DNA from: Promethearchaeota archaeon
Lineage (GTDB): Archaea > Asgardarchaeota > Lokiarchaeia > Sigynarchaeales > SOKP01
Length of the DNA: 6,177 nt
NCBI GenBank assembly: GCA_019057975.1
Contig: JAHLWJ010000273.1
Span: 1 to 6,177, forward strand
Direction: 5' to 3'
Shown here: positions 6,008 through 6,177 of the stretch, in pieces
How the letters are laid out: the number at the start of each line of letters is the position of its first letter
Numbering within the stretch: position 1 is the stretch's first letter
Notes under the pieces: model-generated
What the model was told of the DNA's origin: nothing
The model's database searches: none
Seen by the model: the letters and a program-made list of their open reading frames with translations, nothing else
Position numbers and translations under genes: made by a program

Positions 6008-6177
6008 ATGAAGGGATCTTAATAGAAATTATCATACTTATACTCCTTAAAAATTTTCGAAATTAGAATAGAAAATATCTTAGAAAATATAATTAATTTA
6101 AGTTGTTATTTCTTGTTGTTATTTACAATTATTCGAGATAAATATTTTTAAAATTAAAAGTCATATAAATTATATAG
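6008..6177. other. Non-coding AT-rich tail with short direct repeats
   Basis: No gene is seen on either strand in these 170 bases. Two short direct repeats occur: tagaaaatat at 6069-6078 and 6081-6090, and gttgttattt at 6102-6111 and 6115-6124. The word aattatata at 6168-6176 matches the TATA-like element found upstream of two genes here and could be the promoter of a gene starting beyond the window. Nothing resembling a tRNA, rRNA, CRISPR repeat or integrase site is visible. Confidence 0.6.
6102..6124 (+). terminator. Possible U-rich archaeal terminator after the amidohydrolase gene
   Basis: The T-rich stretch made by the repeated word gttgttattt, about 95 bases after the stop codon, is the most T-rich region downstream of the last gene. 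Archaeal RNA polymerase can terminate at T-rich tracts without a hairpin. The T-runs are interrupted and short (three to four), so this is a tentative call. Confidence 0.25.

Noticed and set aside
6055..6062. Palindrome tttcgaaa after the last gene as a terminator stem
   Set aside because: It has no loop and no following T-run, and it is too short to be a hairpin terminator.

Overview
This is a 6.2 kb AT-rich window with four complete genes, all on the + strand, separated by short gaps of 112, 83 and 30 bases and followed by about 170 bases with no gene. The cis-prenyltransferase at the left carries archaeal-type signatures (GNRRWAK instead of the bacterial GNGRWAK, and RTGMDDGARISGFLLW). TATA-like elements also lie upstream of the genes, and Shine-Dalgarno sequences are mostly absent. 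Together these point to an archaeon. The AT-rich, asparagine/lysine/isoleucine-rich coding style and the eukaryote-like lysine-rich extension would fit an Asgard lineage, but that placement is only an inference.

Layout: (1) 59-796, a cis-prenyl diphosphate synthase (UppS family) that makes the long polyprenyl lipid carrier used for surface glycosylation. (2) 909-2681, an unrecognised 590-residue protein with an N-terminal beta-rich domain, a central alpha-helical solenoid with a 32-residue period, and a C-terminal alpha/beta-like region. (3) 2765-4429, a large relative of the glutamate-cysteine ligase family 2 (GCS2, YbdK/GshA-like carboxylate-amine ligases) with an N-terminal tail holding ten consecutive lysines. 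(4) 4460-6007, a metal-dependent amidohydrolase of the amidohydrolase-2 (ACMSD-like) type, with an uncharacterised C-terminal domain and an Asp where the third metal-ligand His is expected.

The last two genes are the most interesting part. An ATP-dependent amide-forming enzyme lies 30 bases upstream of an amide/C-C-bond-cleaving hydrolase, in the same reading frame, with a single TAA as the only stop between them. Both enzymes depart from their family norms through extensions and insertions. This suggests a small biochemical module that makes and breaks, or makes and remodels, an unknown gamma-glutamyl-like or other amide conjugate. The substrate cannot be read from the sequence. No mobile element, CRISPR array, tRNA or rRNA gene is seen.
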